A DNA stretch of 64,000 nt from Steinernema hermaphroditum (GCA_030435675.1 CM059621.1:12090001-12154000); one strand, 5' to 3'. Counted from the first letter of the stretch, positions 1 through 12,708 are shown. Numbers and translations: made by a program. The notes: generated from the sequence alone by a model not told the origin.

Positions 1-1685
1 CGGATTGTTGTTTTTAGGCGGACACTTTTCGAAAAAGATTGAAAAACATGAAATGCAAAGAAAAATAGAAAATGGAAAACTTGCGATTTGATAAGAGCAG
101 ACAAATGTGTAAAATACATGAAGCAGAAACATGTCCTTTCGTTGGGCCATCTATTTTCAAAGCGTCACCTATGTGCTAAAGCTTTTAGAACTGAAGTACC
201 TGGTCAGTGTGTGTGTATTTCAGGAACTAACTGGATCGTCTTGCATATTTGTTTGCAAGATTACCACCTGTGTGTCAAGTGCACTTGCAGCAGTTTTCTC
301 AACTTCGTGATCGAACATTAAGCGCCAAGTGAACACAATGTTCTGAGAGGCTAACATTAAATGATGAAATGAGGCACAAACAAAACGCGGTATAGCGGTA
401 CAAGAACATATCAAATGATGCTTTCCAGTGGTTTCTTGTGTAAAAAGATGTGCCTAAAAATTACATTCTTTCACGAATTCATTATAAGATTTGACCGCGA
501 ACAACAAAATCACGAATGGATGGCGAACCAATACATTTTATGGCAAGAAAGAGGGTCACCATACGATGCGATGTAGGCTGATGTCGTTTAGGTCCAATTT
601 GCAAAAACGCCGTTGTGTCGAATAAGATATTCACTTCAGCATTCAAAAGGGAGCACAAAGAATCCTCTATACTATGAAACGCAGAATTTCTTATGGCAAT
701 AACTACGGTAGAGAGACGACGAAGAAAAAGCATCTCTCAGGAGTCGAAAGTCCATGTTCATCGAAAATGAAAAGTTCCATTAAGGCGCAACATGGACCTC
801 ATTGGGAAAGAGCCGAAAAGAAGAGAACGACAAAAGCAATGGGCCACGGAGACGGGCGTTCTGTTTTGGAGTCGCCTATAATTACGAATGAATGCGAGGC
901 TTTGTTTGTGTCGAAAGAGCCGAAGATAATAAATTTTTAGAAAAGCCAGACGCTTGCTGGAAAAAAGGCTAAGGCTCTCAAACACCCACACATCATTTGA
1001 AAACCCATTGAGCACGTTGACTGCAAATTTAGAAAGGCTCCTAACGGGAGTCTAATGTGATTAGCGTAAGGTCAATTGGCTTCTTATGCTTCCCGAGTTC
1101 CAGGAAGCATTTCAACGAACGTTCCTAGGAAGGTAGGGACGATGATAGGGGTGCAGAGTGCCGGTGGTCAGGGCTGACGCATCGAAAGTATAAAGAAATT
1201 ACGAACCACTTTCAGGAATATCCTTTCGCCTCGAATGCGCCCTTCGAAAAATAGATTTTCGTGTGCCGTTATAACCCAACATTACATTCGTCGTGACGAA
1301 GAAATTGACCCTTCCAAGGCCGTATTTTTGACGAAAAGGGAAAGTATCCACTTTGAGTATATATTCGGCACAAACGCTAAAAATAATAGCTATAGCTTGT
1401 CGGTTTAATGTATCTTTTCGGATGTGATAACCCAACATCGCTGAGGGAAGATTCGATTGGAATCCGGTTCTGCCAAGATTGCCCTGAAGGAGGTGTCCCG
1501 TCTTTTTTTCCGCTATTTCGACTTGATTTGGTTCGTCGTCACAACGATCGACTCGAGTCGCCGATTTTTGTAAAAGTTCCCGAATATTCGAAAAGACGTA
1601 AAAGGACATTAGACTTTAGTTGTAGACATACGAAGCAGACAGACATTTGCTACAAAGGACATGGAGCGGTCATTCCCTCAATTCA
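1..1685. other. No recognisable gene
   Basis: Only short, mutually overlapping open frames are present, none with a family signature or a convincing chain of splice sites. Composition is AT-rich and typical of intergenic DNA. The 3' end (about 1620-1685) is presumably the promoter and 5' UTR of the gene starting at 1686. Confidence 0.5.
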
Positions 1686-2741
1686 ATGTTATCCGAAGCG
1701 GTCGGCTGTTTGGCCGTCGTCTTCAGCTGCACCGTGCTGATCGTTCCGATCATCCTCTGCGTGCGGAAGAAGACTCCATCGTTCCTAGAAAAGGTATGCT
1801 TTGCTTAGTCTCTTTATGATATCTCATCCGCTTCCCTTTCAGGTCACAAAAGCAGGGACTCCGAAGAAAGCGAGTCAAGAGGGCGCGCAAGCACCGAAGA
1901 TTTCGGTGGTCAGTGTGCTTGAGAAGACACCGGAAATCGAGAAGACGCCGCAAGTGAAGACGTCGAAGCGAAGTACGGACAAGCTAGAGCCGAGGAAAGA
2001 GCATTCCGAAGCAAAAAAGGAGAAGGAGAGGACCGAATCGCCGAATGAGAAGGCTAAAACTGCAAAAGAGAAATCAGGAAGCCTGCGTCAGTCGCAGAAA
2101 CCGCTTCTGGATCACTTGAACTCGAATATGTCGAAACCGACAAAAAGCAGCTACGTGAAGTCTCCGGGGCACTCCGGATCGACGCAGAAATTCGCAGTGA
2201 ATGAGCAGTTCGAGTTTCTGAAGGACATGCTGCAAGGCCAGCCGAAGCCGAAGGCGCCACAAAAGACCGTAGTCTCTGCAACACCGCCAGATATTTTCGG
2301 AAACGATAAAAAGGCGATTCCCGAAGAAGAAAAGAAGAAAGAGCAATCGAATTTGAAGAATGAGGCGATAGAGTCTGAATCGCGGAAACCGAAGGTGCTG
2401 CCCAAGAGTGCTAAAGAGGTATGGCTGTCTGCGCCGGATTTATGTCAGTTTCACGATTTCAGGAGAAAATAGCGAAGGGAGAGACGAGGAACAAGAGTGA
2501 CTATCCGACGATGGACGACGTGGTTAGCGACTGGGACAGCACGCAGCTGCCGATGAAGAGGAAGCCGAAGGATGAACAACAGAACAAGAAGCGGAATGAG
2601 GAAACGAACGATGAAGTCGCGTACAAGTCGAGGATGGACTGGCTAGCTTATGAAAGAAATACCCAGGGAGACCAAGTGCCAACCTACAAGCTGTCCGCGG
2701 ACGCACAGTCCCCGGTCGCTCAGCCAACTCAGGAAGATTGA
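1686..2741 (+). CDS. Lysine-rich membrane-anchored protein of unknown function
   Basis: Three exons (1686-1793, 1843-2418, 2463-2741) join in phase 0 with 49- and 44-nt introns to give 320 residues. Residues about 5-27 form one hydrophobic segment followed by CVRKK, so it reads as a signal anchor with a long cytosolic tail. The tail is highly charged and low in complexity (many KE, EKA, PK stretches) and probably disordered. The C-terminal 90 residues are less repetitive and contain WDSTQLP and MDWLAYERN. I do not recognise a domain. The lysine-rich gene at 58185-59246 has the same three-exon layout, a similar CxRKK start and a similar KEKAE-rich body, so the two may be distant paralogs. Its 3' end lies 42 nt from the 3' end of the convergent receptor gene at 2784-4146. 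Confidence 0.75.
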
Positions 2742-2783
2742 TTTGTGAGGAATTAAGTAAATTGTATTCTTTGTACGCTTTAT

Positions 2784-4146
2784 TTAATTCCTGTGCCTGT
2801 GGGAATTTGAAGATCGTTCTGGACGAACCATGAAGATCGTGTGGAGCTGTTTGTGGTATTCCTCGGCGTTCTGGTAGGTTCCCGTATTGCGGACGATGTC
2901 GGCGGTGGACACCGACTTCCTACAGCGCGTCTGCGTGGCTAGGAAGATGATCGACATTGTGATCGCGTAGTAGACGTTGGTCGTAGTTGCCTCCGCGTAG
3001 ATGGCGAAGAATTGGTTCGCGAGGTTTCCGTTGGTCTTAAGTAATTTCGTTCAGGATTCAAGATCAGTCCTGAGTGTAATGTTTGTTACCTTAGAGTAGA
3101 CGGTCTTGCATACGCCCCAAATGATGACATAGATGAAATGACTCCAGACGATGGGAAGGACCAACTTGATGACTTTCGTGTTCTCCTCCATCTGGTACTT
3201 CGCCGAAAGCGATTTGGTGAGTTGGATTGCGCGGCTTTTTGTGAGGTGTAGAGCCCTTGTGTCGCGGTGATTGACGTACAGAATGAAGTGGTAGAGGACG
3301 ATGGCGCACACTTCAACGGCCATGAGAGCGTAGGCGACAAACTGAAAAAGGTGGGATTAGAGGGAAAGTTGGGAGAGGGCCGCTCACAACCTCGTACTGG
3401 GGCTCGTTCTCCTTTGTTCGGAAGGTGAAGACGACAACGTGGGCTGACCAGTCGACGTGGATTCCCAGAAGGATGTAGGAGATGAAGGACACGAAGACTA
3501 TCTGAATAGTGAGTTTAGAAAACCTTCCTTTCTATGATCACATAGGCCGTGAAGTGAAACTCCCATTTTAATTTTTTTTTGGAATCTGACTCTAACAGGA
3601 GAGTTTTACGGTCATCGGAGACAACAGAAAGTGATAGAAGTGCCTTACCTTGGCGACAATAAACAATGGCATGAGAAGTTTGCATTGCACTCTCTCATAC
3701 TCTCTGTAGTAGGTGGCCACAAAGCGCTCGATTGAAATGTAGGCGATTGTGATAGTCTCAGCGAAGACGCCAAATACGAAAGAGCACTTTATGGGGAAAG
3801 TGAGCCATATCGGGATGAGGTAGTCGCAGTCATCTTCGTGGTTCATTGAGAGTCTGCAGAAATATTTCCTGCTGGCAGCATAACAGGAAGGATACCTGGC
3901 CAAGTCGATGATGAGTCCGGAGGTCATGAAGAAGACGACGTGAATGACATAGTAGAAATGAAAATAGAGGAGGATCTTGATGTTCCTGTGCATGACGAAC
4001 AGCCTCTTCGTCCGGCAGGTCTTCACAACGGTGGCGATAAGGCATGCGGCAATGCAATTGAGGCTGATCTTGGCGATCAAGACGAGCTTCATGGACACGC
4101 TCGTGGACAATTGTCTCGCTTCCACACAGTCGATCGGAGACGACAT
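2784..4146 (-). CDS. Sra/Srab-type 7TM chemoreceptor (paralog 1)
   Basis: Four exons (4146-3649, 3501-3391, 3341-3090, 3035-2784) join in frame to encode 370 residues. Several hydrophobic segments compatible with seven helices are present. Family hallmarks seen are RNIKILLYFHF near TM2, the SIERFVATYY motif after TM3, and KSLSAKYQMEENTKVIKL before TM6, the L-x2-(R/K)-(Y/F)-Q-x2-EN signature of the nematode Sra superfamily (sra, srab, sre). Such receptors are G-protein-coupled chemosensors at sensory neuron cilia; ligand and exact subfamily cannot be read here. Its first exon is undivided and covers what takes three exons in the paralog at 10811-12353. The 37-codon exon 2 has the same length in both. 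The start is the first Met of the open exon, followed by a Cys-containing N-terminus usual for the family. Confidence 0.88.
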
Positions 4147-6077
4147 ACTTGTGCTGTCGAACGACTCTAAAGTGCGTGGTTTACTTTGCTGTGGGATTTA
4201 TGCATTCAAAACGGATAAAGCGTAATCCCAGAAATCCGAAGAGCAGCGAAGCTATCAAAGTTCGAAGAAGTTTTTAGGAGTTTACGACATGTGCTTGTTG
4301 CGAGGACATGGACTTAAAAGAAAATGACAAATAATAAAAAGGTCTTCGAATGTGAACGCGTCCTTGTAAGGCTAGGACACTCTACACTTTTTGACGTACA
4401 AATCTCTCCGAAATAACAACTGGTACGCAAGCTGAAAAACTGAAAAGAACAGTACATGACAACTGAATCGAAATGAAACCGTCATTCACGCTTCTTTCAG
4501 AAAGGAAGTGAAAACACTCGAAAGACGCACCACCTGCCAAAGACACATGTAATTACTACAGTACTGAGAAACCCAAGCTTAAAGACACAGACGTGTAATT
4601 TGGTACTAAAAACAAGAGTCAAAGGGCGGAATCAAAGCTCACGTCATGCAAGACCTTTATTCAACAGACGCCGATTGAATGCAAGCGCCATAAGGAGCAG
4701 CTGAATATTGTTTTGAGAGCTGTCGAGATAGCGATAATGAGTAATCTGGTCGTCACGTATTTGAGTGTTCGGCGACGTACAATCTATAGCAAAGTGAATA
4801 GAAGTAATTGGAAACAACTGCGTATTGAATTAGTTAGAGGACACTACAAACAAACGATGGACAGCTCAATGAACACGTTTGTTACTACAGTCTTTGATAT
4901 ATTTGCATATATGAATGTACTTTGATTTGCCTGGCTTACAAAAGCAGTTAAGCAGAACTATTAGCGTTTAAGCCAAAACAGGTCCTTTTCGAAAAGCGAA
5001 TCACTATTTCATATGTTAGCAGTGACACTCATTGACTGAGATAAGTTTAGCGCTTTATGGTCATGAATGTGACTGACATCAAGCATCAGGTCTTATTCAA
5101 ATGAACATCTGGCAGAGCGTATTTTCATCTGCTCGACCAATCACGTTGTTGACGTAGCGGCTATTTCACACTTCACGCACAAAAACAGAGGATCTCTGAA
5201 CAAGTGGAGTTGTTGTGGAACAATTCGTCTTATTATCCTCCACGCACACACGGTTGTTTTGGAACAGAGTTCAAAAACGAAATGTTTATTAGGCTAGATA
5301 AATGGTGATTTCTCGACGTATAATCTTGAAGATAGACAGTTTCAGGCTGAAGTTGAGCACGTAGTCAAATGGACATGACACGAACACTTAGGGTGCAGTT
5401 CTTATGAACCATTAATTGACATGTTTTCAAAATTTTGCAGGATATAACGCGAGGTTCGCACGACATTAGCTCTGAAAAACGCTCCTTGTGAAAGGGGCGG
5501 AAGCGAAGCGATTATACATTGCAGGTGCGGTTGTATATTGAATGTCTATTTTTAGAACTGAAAACCAAAGACTTGGACGCAGCACGAGTGAATGAAAAAT
5601 CCTAGTAAAGTGTTTACGACATTCGTTTTTTTTTTGTTCGGAACTCTATTTCATTCCAGTTACAACAGAAAAGAAAAGACTAACAAGGAAGCGGTAATAC
5701 GTATTTCCGCTCACGTTTCACGAGGAAATGACCATAATTCGCATGTTGACGAACTATTGGCACCTAACGTAGAATCAACTGGCAATGTACACTGAAATCC
5801 AACAAGCTTACTGAGTTCGATGGCTCACAAACCTCGTTTTTTTTTGTTCGGAACTCTATTTCATTCCAGCTACAACAGAAAAGAAAAGACTAACAAGGAA
5901 GCGGTAATACGTCACCTCACAAACCACAAAGCCAAATGTTTATCGAGTCGCTTTCATACGTAGTAGTTCAAGGTACCACGTAAAAGATCCGTGAGCCTCC
6001 AATTCTTGGCAAAACAACTGCTGACAAAGAGACTAGAAATTTTCTTTATTGGGAACTCCTCAGAGTCCGATCGTTGG
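4147..6077. other. Intergenic region without a recognisable gene
   Basis: No open frame here shows a family signature or sensible splice pairing. The region contains an 80-bp direct repeat, annotated separately, and the presumed upstream control region of the receptor gene at 4146. Confidence 0.45.
5623..5912. repeat. Pair of about 80-bp direct repeats
   Basis: The block at 5623-5702 (T-run, then GTTCGGAACTCTATTTC, through GCGGTAATACGT) recurs at 5834-5912 with only a one- or two-base change in the T-run and one T-to-C change. About 130 bp separate the copies. No coding potential is evident. It looks like a recent local duplication. Confidence 0.85.
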
Positions 6078-6411
6078 CTACAAAATCGAGCAGCAATCTT
6101 TCTTCTTCTTCAGAGGCTTCGCTTCCGGTGACTTCGGGATCGGACTCGCCGATCCAACACTTGGCGGCGTCAGAGCCTTCTCAGGGGACACATCGCCGTT
6201 GCTTGTCTTCTCCGCACTGGGCTGCATCAGTAACTTGGCGGCGCTTTTCTCGCTTCTGAAACACTTACTAGTTCGCATTTATCGCAAAATATCTGTCTCA
6301 CCCGCCAGTGAGTTCGATGTCGTCGTAGCCAGTCTTCTTCCTGCTTCCCCTGACATCAGGCGACTGCTTTGCGCACTCTTTTGCCACTTCTTCGATGTTC
6401 TTTCCGCTCAT
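6078..6411 (-). CDS. Small prenylated (CaaX) lysine-rich protein
   Basis: Two exons (6411-6302 and 6255-6078) separated by a 46-nt intron give a 95-residue protein. The N-terminus is hydrophilic (MSGKNIEEV), the middle is Pro/Ser-rich, and the chain ends in KKKKDCCSIL. The last four residues, CSIL, form a CaaX box; a terminal Leu favours geranylgeranylation. The preceding lysine run is the polybasic second signal seen in Rho and Rap GTPases, and Cys91 could be palmitoylated. No GTPase domain exists, so this is a stand-alone membrane-targeting peptide of unknown role. It is transcribed away from the SLC17-like gene at 6923, with about 500 bp between the two starts. The exon join is phase 2, and both splice sites fit the local consensus. 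Confidence 0.72.
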
Positions 6412-6922
6412 CGCGTCGATGGACGACGATCGACTGATCCCGAGAGTTGCTCCCAACCGAAATGAAAAGGACTGGCGCTGCAGACGAAGGCGCGTCTAGT
6501 ACTTGCACTCGCCTGTCTCTGAGACGGCCAAATGAGATGGTCAGAAAAGGACACTGGGGCCGAAATCGTAGAATTGTCTCTTCAGCAGCCCATGGAGATC
6601 TAGTAGGCAGTAAGTAAGCTCATCGATTACCATGCTCATCTATCTTTGCTGCAAATGATTTTGATATTTTTGTCAACTTTTACACATGTTAGTGATGAAA
6701 TAAAAGATACAAACTCGTTTCCACAACTTGCACTTATGTGCTTCCGCTATAGAGCAAAATCAACTAACAACGAGTTGATCTCTACTCCACAGCATGATAT
6801 CGAATTCCGCAGAACTAAAGTGGATCATGACTCCCATGCCGCTAATACTTTTGTCTATTTTTTGCTTTTTGAATATTCAATTGGCCCCACATGTCACTCA
6901 CCGCCTGTACGAGTCACATTCG

Positions 6923-8996
6923 ATGACGGACCCCGATCGAATCCCGTCACTGTTCTCTCCCTTTTCCGTCCGTCTCTGGATCCTTCTGCTATGTCTTGGC
7001 GCATTCACGTTATGTGTGTCCATGAAGCAAAGTCTCGGAATGGCCATGGTTTGTATGGTAAACAATAGCGCATATGATGGATCACCAAGTGGTAACGAAT
7101 CGAAACATTTTTGCCCATTTTCCGAACGACCAAAGGAGAGAGAATCTGTTCAGGATTATCAGGCACATTTCGCTAGCTTTCGTATCCTCAAATTATGTCT
7201 TTAGGGAACATTTCTCTGGTCGCCAGCCATGCAATCTCTCCTTTTCTCCGCCCTGGCCTATGGATCGCTGGTGACTACGATTCCCGCCGGAATGCTCGTC
7301 GATCGACTAAACCAAAAGACGATCCTTGCCTGTACTGTAGGAGTCTACTCTCTGATGACTCTGCTGGCGCCTCTGAGCGCCGATCTGGGATATTTTCTTT
7401 TTCTTGCGAATCGATTTTTGGTTGGCTTTGCTGAGGTGACTGCAAACCGAAACTCTGAACTCATGCCTGAGGCTTCAGAGCTTCGTTTTCTCTGGGATGG
7501 CAGCGCTGGGATCACGCTGGTTCCCTCCGTCCGAAAGAAGCACAACGGTGGGCATCTACACGTCAGGCTCCTCTATTGCCGGCATTCTAAATGGAGCCGT
7601 TGCGCCTGTATTTTGCAAACAGAAGCTTCTTGGAGGCTGGCCTTTGATATACTACTTCTACGGAGTTCTTGGACTCCTCTGGATGGTCCTATGGCACGTA
7701 GTCTCTTCGCATAAACCGGAAAGCAATCGATGGATCTCTGAAGCAGAGAAAGAGTACTTGTTGAAGGAGATTGGACACACCTCACAGCCGAGACCGAAGG
7801 TTTGTCCCTTAAGCGTAAAACACGCCCATCTTCCCGGTCTCTCGTCCTCGACTCGGATAAGATTACCGAGGCGAGCCGGAGTTGTAAAACCGGTAAATTG
7901 AGCGTATATGGGAATAATGTACAATTTTTAATGACGGGAGAGCGAGCATTTACCAAATGGAGGCCAAAATAATACAGATCACGATTGGCCATGTTCGTGT
8001 TCTTCGAGTTTTCTTGTCAGGTCTGGACTCGTAGAACCTGAACCTGAAGCCAACATTTTTGTCCTCCTTTGTACGGGGAGACAGATATGAATGGGACCAA
8101 TTTTTTTGCAACTTCCTCAACTCATTTTGATGTCATTTTTTGCTGCCCTCATCGTTCCGCAGCTACTCAGTTTGTACTTATTTTCAGAAGAGCATTCCTT
8201 GGCGCAAAGCAATGAGAAGCAAGCCTCTCTGGGCAGTCGTTTTCGCATGGTTCTCTTTCGGCTCCTTTGTGGCCATCCACCACAGTATTCTGCCATCGTA
8301 CTTTCGCGATGTCCTCGATCTCCCACTAACTACGGTGTGTTGTTCTCCACTGCGCAAAACAATTCTTCTTAGAACGGCTTCTTCATGATGAGCGTGTTCG
8401 GCGCTCAACTAGTCTCCAAAGTGCTCTGTGGAATGGTCTCTGATTTCATCAGAGCTAAAGGACTTCTCAATGAGAGCGGTTCTTGTAAATTCTTCCAAAC
8501 CGTCAGCAGCTTTGGATCAGCGATTCCGTTCTTGGCACTTGTGGCTTTCGTCGACTGTCGTAATCCTTTCGTTGGATTGCTCATTATTCTCATCCACTGT
8601 AAGTGCCCTCAACCACACGATATGAACAGGTGGAATTCCAGGCCTGTGCCTAACTGCCATCTCCGCCGGATTCATCAGTAGCTTGATTAGCATCGCACCT
8701 AACTACTCGGGAACGTTGACGGCCATCTGTTCGATCGCTGGGATGGCTGGTAACGCCTTCTCTCCTGGACTCTTCGGAATCGCCGCCAAATACGTGCGTC
8801 AGAGCAGCATATCTATGAATGTCGCCTAATTTCAGTTTCCCGGCACTGAATACACCGTGACAATGGTGTCAGCCGCGCTGATCAGTGTTTTTGCCGGCGT
8901 CTTCTTTGTCCTCTTCGGATCAGGTATACATATTTTGGTCCAGGAAGCGTAAACAACACCTTGTATTCAGCGAAAGAACAGAGTTGGGCCAAGTAG
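6923..8996 (+). CDS. SLC17-type anion/phosphate transporter (MFS)
   Basis: Eight exons (6923-7147, 7205-7435, 7479-7799, 8188-8334, 8373-8598, 8630-8793, 8836-8923, 8971-8996) give 475 residues, the usual SLC17 length. Family marks: first helix then SLGMAMVCMVNNS with N-glycosylation sites and a Cys in the first loop; TFLWSPAMQSLLFSALAYG; IPAGMLVDRL; GMAALGSRWFPPSER; GGWPLIYYFYGVLGLLW; and the RKAMRSKPLWAV repeat at the start of the second half. SLC17 proteins co-transport organic anions or phosphate with Na+ or H+; the substrate is not deducible. An upstream in-frame Met (6827 or 6794) would add a hydrophobic N-terminus; I chose 6923 on family length. The first donor (TCT|GTTCAG) is weak, and the intron at 8599-8629 is only 31 nt. 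Confidence 0.85.
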
Positions 8997-9454
8997 AGCG
9001 TTTTAAACGACAAAGAATCTAGTGTCAACCAAGAATCAACGAACATTCTGTGTTCCCCACTGGTTTCCAATGTGTCTCTCTGGTTATTGTCGTTTGAGCC
9101 ATTTACACTGCATTGATGTACGATTGCTGTATTAGTGTGTATAAGTGAAAAAGAACTCGAACGTTCATAGGATTGGATTCGCATAAGGTACACACATACA
9201 CCTTTCTGAGTGAATTAGGAGTTGTTCACACAATATAAGAAGTTGCCACATTTCTTCAGTACACTTACATTCAGTATGTTTTGAGCGTGTATTGATACGA
9301 ATTCACACAATAGAAGAACTTGTATTGATACGAAAGCACTAGGTGCCCCAAGTTTGTCCTCATCCCAAACACGACTTTAGTGACTCTTTCTGGTTAGTCC
9401 TGGTCAACGCGGCTACTTTTATTGTTGTTTTCGAGCACAGATCAGAGGTATTAT

Positions 9455-9672
9455 AGTATTATAGAGGAGCAGTCCTCCCAGAGGGAGTCGAAGACGACTC
9501 CGTTCTCGAACACCAGAGGGGAGTCCGGCAGCTGCAAACTCATGCGCTTTGGCCCCTTCCAGTGTAGCCCACCTCTCGGACGTTGTTGTTGTAGATGAGA
9601 AATCTACCGTTGGGGGCCAAGGGGATGAGGCTCCAGTAGTCAAACAATTCGCCCCCGCTTCGGGCCTCGTAT
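9455..9672 (-). pseudogene. Possible coding remnant with one frameshift
   Basis: On the minus strand one frame reads GELFDYWSLIPLAPNGRF and on to NNNVREVGYTG, then meets TGA. A second frame at once continues with MSLQLPDSPLVFENGVVFD before stopping. The composition and continuity suggest a former exon broken by one indel, or two exons. I do not recognise the family, and no neighbouring exons were found. Confidence 0.3.
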
Positions 9673-10810
9673 CAGGGAGTAGACGATGTTGATCTAAGGG
9701 GCTTTATGGCTGCGCGTAGGTTCTCTCCATAAGCTGCAAACGAGAAGTGAAGAATTACATCCAGTCGAAAAATATTCAATTAAGTTGTTTTGCCTAACCT
9801 CAATAACAGGAATCAGAACGTCATATCTATGATTTGACAACTGTTTCCTACTTACTGTTTTCACTCGTTTCAATCTCAACTTCTTAAGTTCTTCTTGAAG
9901 CGCTCCATTGAATGGTGCGAGACAAAACAATTTCGGGCGGAGTGCATATTTGTATTTTTCTTTCTTTTTCCACAAGACCGTCACAACAGCGAGTGCACGT
10001 CCACTTGAAATAATATAAACGCCTCTTCATGCGTTCTAGATGGTTACCACGGTTGATGCGCCAGTTCTAATGCCACCCACTTGGGAGACCGAACACAGTA
10101 ACCCGCTTTTCTTCTCATCTGTATTATGAATTTGGACTTTTAATCAATTATTGATAACTTCTGCTTATCATCAATTCAGTTCCTTCTTTCTGATCAGTTT
10201 AATTAGACGACTTTCGGAGAAAGAATTAGGAAAATTGACTGACTAAATCTGTAATTCATAAAGTACTATTGCAGCTGAACCTCCACTCTATAGAACATGC
10301 TTCCATTCCTAACCGTGATTAGCGATTTGTTAGCTGCTTTACTTCGACCGAGAATCTTCTTTTAAAAGTCCTTCCATATTAGCTGACAAGATCCACTCTT
10401 CGACAATTTCTATCAAATGTGTCAGGCACCCGTTCTAAACCAGTTTTCTGCGGCAAAAAAAAGAAATTACTCAGCAAAATGAATGCAGTATTTTGCATTG
10501 TGTGTATGCACTCATGCAGGACGAAATATTCCCATTAACAGTAGCATTATGGAGATACTTTTGATATTATCACGCCTCTCTGCTCATCCTTCTTGAATGC
10601 AAGAAACAGCATTTTTTGCATTTTCCGTCTTTTCATATCTATTCTGAGCTGAGCTAAATAGAAAGATCTTACGTAACGATGCTTACGTCGTCTTTTTAAA
10701 ATCGCACATAACTAAGATGTTGTTTGCCCACGAACATACTCTATATTGCAATCAGACTATTATTTCTCAGACTACTACTAGCACATCTTTGAGTCATTTC
10801 AGAATCGAAT
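9673..10810. other. Intergenic, nothing recognised
   Basis: AT-rich sequence with no supported gene. It includes the 5' flank of the receptor gene starting at 10811. Confidence 0.45.
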
Positions 10811-12353
10811 ATGGAGACCACTTGCCAGTACGCGTGGAATCTCTCCCAAAGTGTGCCTTTCAAGTTCATCCAAGGAGTCAAGATTGTGATCATGATTGCC
10901 AGCCTTGTGATGCTGTTTGTCTTTTTCATCAAGACTAAGGTAAGACTCCGCATCTAGCGGTATCCAGGAATGTTTTCCGTTGCAGAATAACAAAAAAATG
11001 AAACTGATTCACTTTAACCTTCGATTCATCATAATTGCTCATTACGCCTTTGTGACTATAAATACGATTACGCTAACCGTCATGCTACTTATGGATTTCA
11101 TCAGGTAATCCATTAAGATTAGAGTAGACTGGCAGTGGCCGAAAAATCGATTATGATAAAGCGATGGAATATGAGCATTTCCAGATTGGCCAAGCCATAC
11201 GAGGACATCTGCGATATTCGTCTCCCAATTTGGGTCGCCTTCTTCGTCCGCTCAACCTACTCTCTCTGTGTTCTTGCCGAGACTCTCACCATCGCTTGCA
11301 TCTCAGTCGAGAGAATACTGGCTACTTGCATCAAGAATTACGACTCAAAAGGTTCCAAGATAGTGCCATCCTGTGTGCTCGCCATGCTGGTAGGTTCGCA
11401 TCAAAGCTAAAAGTATAATTCGGATTATATTATCATGGAACGTAAGGGTGCTTGTACTTAGCATAGGTCAAACAGGTGAAAGAGACATTGGACATTCATG
11501 ATTCCAGGATATATTCTGTAAAAACGCTTTTCAAAACGCCTTCAACAAAAGGTCATATAAGGTCCATGTGTGGAATAATTCATTTCTTCCCAAAAGAGGG
11601 AAATCTTTTGCAAAAAACTTCTTTTGCAACTGCTCATTGTTGTATATTTCAGCTTACCCTGCTTTTCGTCTTCTGCTACGTGTGGTACGGTACGATGTTC
11701 AGTTGGAAGGAAAAAGTCGCCGCGTTCAACTTTCAAACGAAAGAGAACACTCCCTCTCTACAGGTGCCTTGCCGTCCCGCATCGCCACTCTAAGAGTTCT
11801 TTCTAGGCACTCGCTTTCTTGATCTTGGGCGCAGAACTAGCCAGCATCATCTACTACCACATCATGTACATCTACAACAAGCGTGACTACAGCCGACAGA
11901 TTCGCCTGAAAGGCGTTCAGAAGCATCACATGTTGAAATCGCTTTCGGAAAAGTACAAAATGGAGGAGACTCGGAAGACCGTTGAGTTTCTTCTTCCCAT
12001 CGTTTGGATTCACTTCATCAGCATTCTCTTGAGCTATGCGAGTTATGTTGTCACGTCTTTGGTGAGACAGATCCTCACAAGATGGAGGCAATCACAATGT
12101 GTTTTAGACGGTTGCAAATGGCGATTTTGTGCGAACTCAAATCATCTACGAACTGCAGTCTTTCCACATCTTCTATCCCCTCCTTCTCTGTATAGTTGGA
12201 TGGAGGCAGCTCAACCGCCAAGTGGTGAATGTAGTCGATGTACACAAGAGTCAGCGCCAAATACGAATAGACAACAACGAGCTCTATCACCAGAGGATGA
12301 ACGAGCTGTTCCAGAGTGTACCGTATCAGAAGGAATCGAAAGCGAAGAAGTAA
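10811..12353 (+). CDS. Sra/Srab-type 7TM chemoreceptor (paralog 2)
   Basis: Six exons (10811-10939, 10986-11104, 11128-11389, 11653-11763, 11807-12061, 12108-12353) join in frame to 373 residues. It matches the receptor at 2784-4146 along its length: IWVAFFVRSTYSLCVLAET, SVERILATC, FSWKEKVAAFNFQTKEN and KSLSEKYKMEETRKTVEF before TM6. The 37-codon exon is shared by both genes. It is a probable chemosensory G-protein-coupled receptor. The predicted second intron (11105-11127) is only 23 nt, although both flanking exons clearly code. Reading through it meets TAA at once, so the gene is either spliced with an exceptionally short intron or damaged there. Confidence 0.82.
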
Positions 12354-12708
12354 TCAGTTGTTGTCTTCGGTTGAAAGTTATATTTATTTTTTTAATAAAA
12401 AATGACTCTCACTCGTGTCGGTCGGCCCCTCAGTCACAACTGAAAGTTTTTTAAATAAAAATATAAATTTGGAGTGCAACAAAAAATAATTACAGCTAAC
12501 TGACTAAATGGATATAACACAGAGTCCTTTAAAGGCTCTCTTTTGACCTTCTTCAATTCCTCCGTCTTCCACCAGCTTGTAGAAAAAGACATCCAAAGAG
12601 TGCGCTAAAGATAAGATGCTTCAGCCATTTATTAAGTACGCTTCAAATACGATCATAAGACAGCTTTAGACTCAAATGGATACAGTTTCACGCGAAGAGT
12701 GGCTGTCT

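Noticed and set aside
6049..6465. 138-codon plus-strand frame
   Set aside because: It is the antisense shadow of the two-exon CaaX-protein gene on the minus strand.
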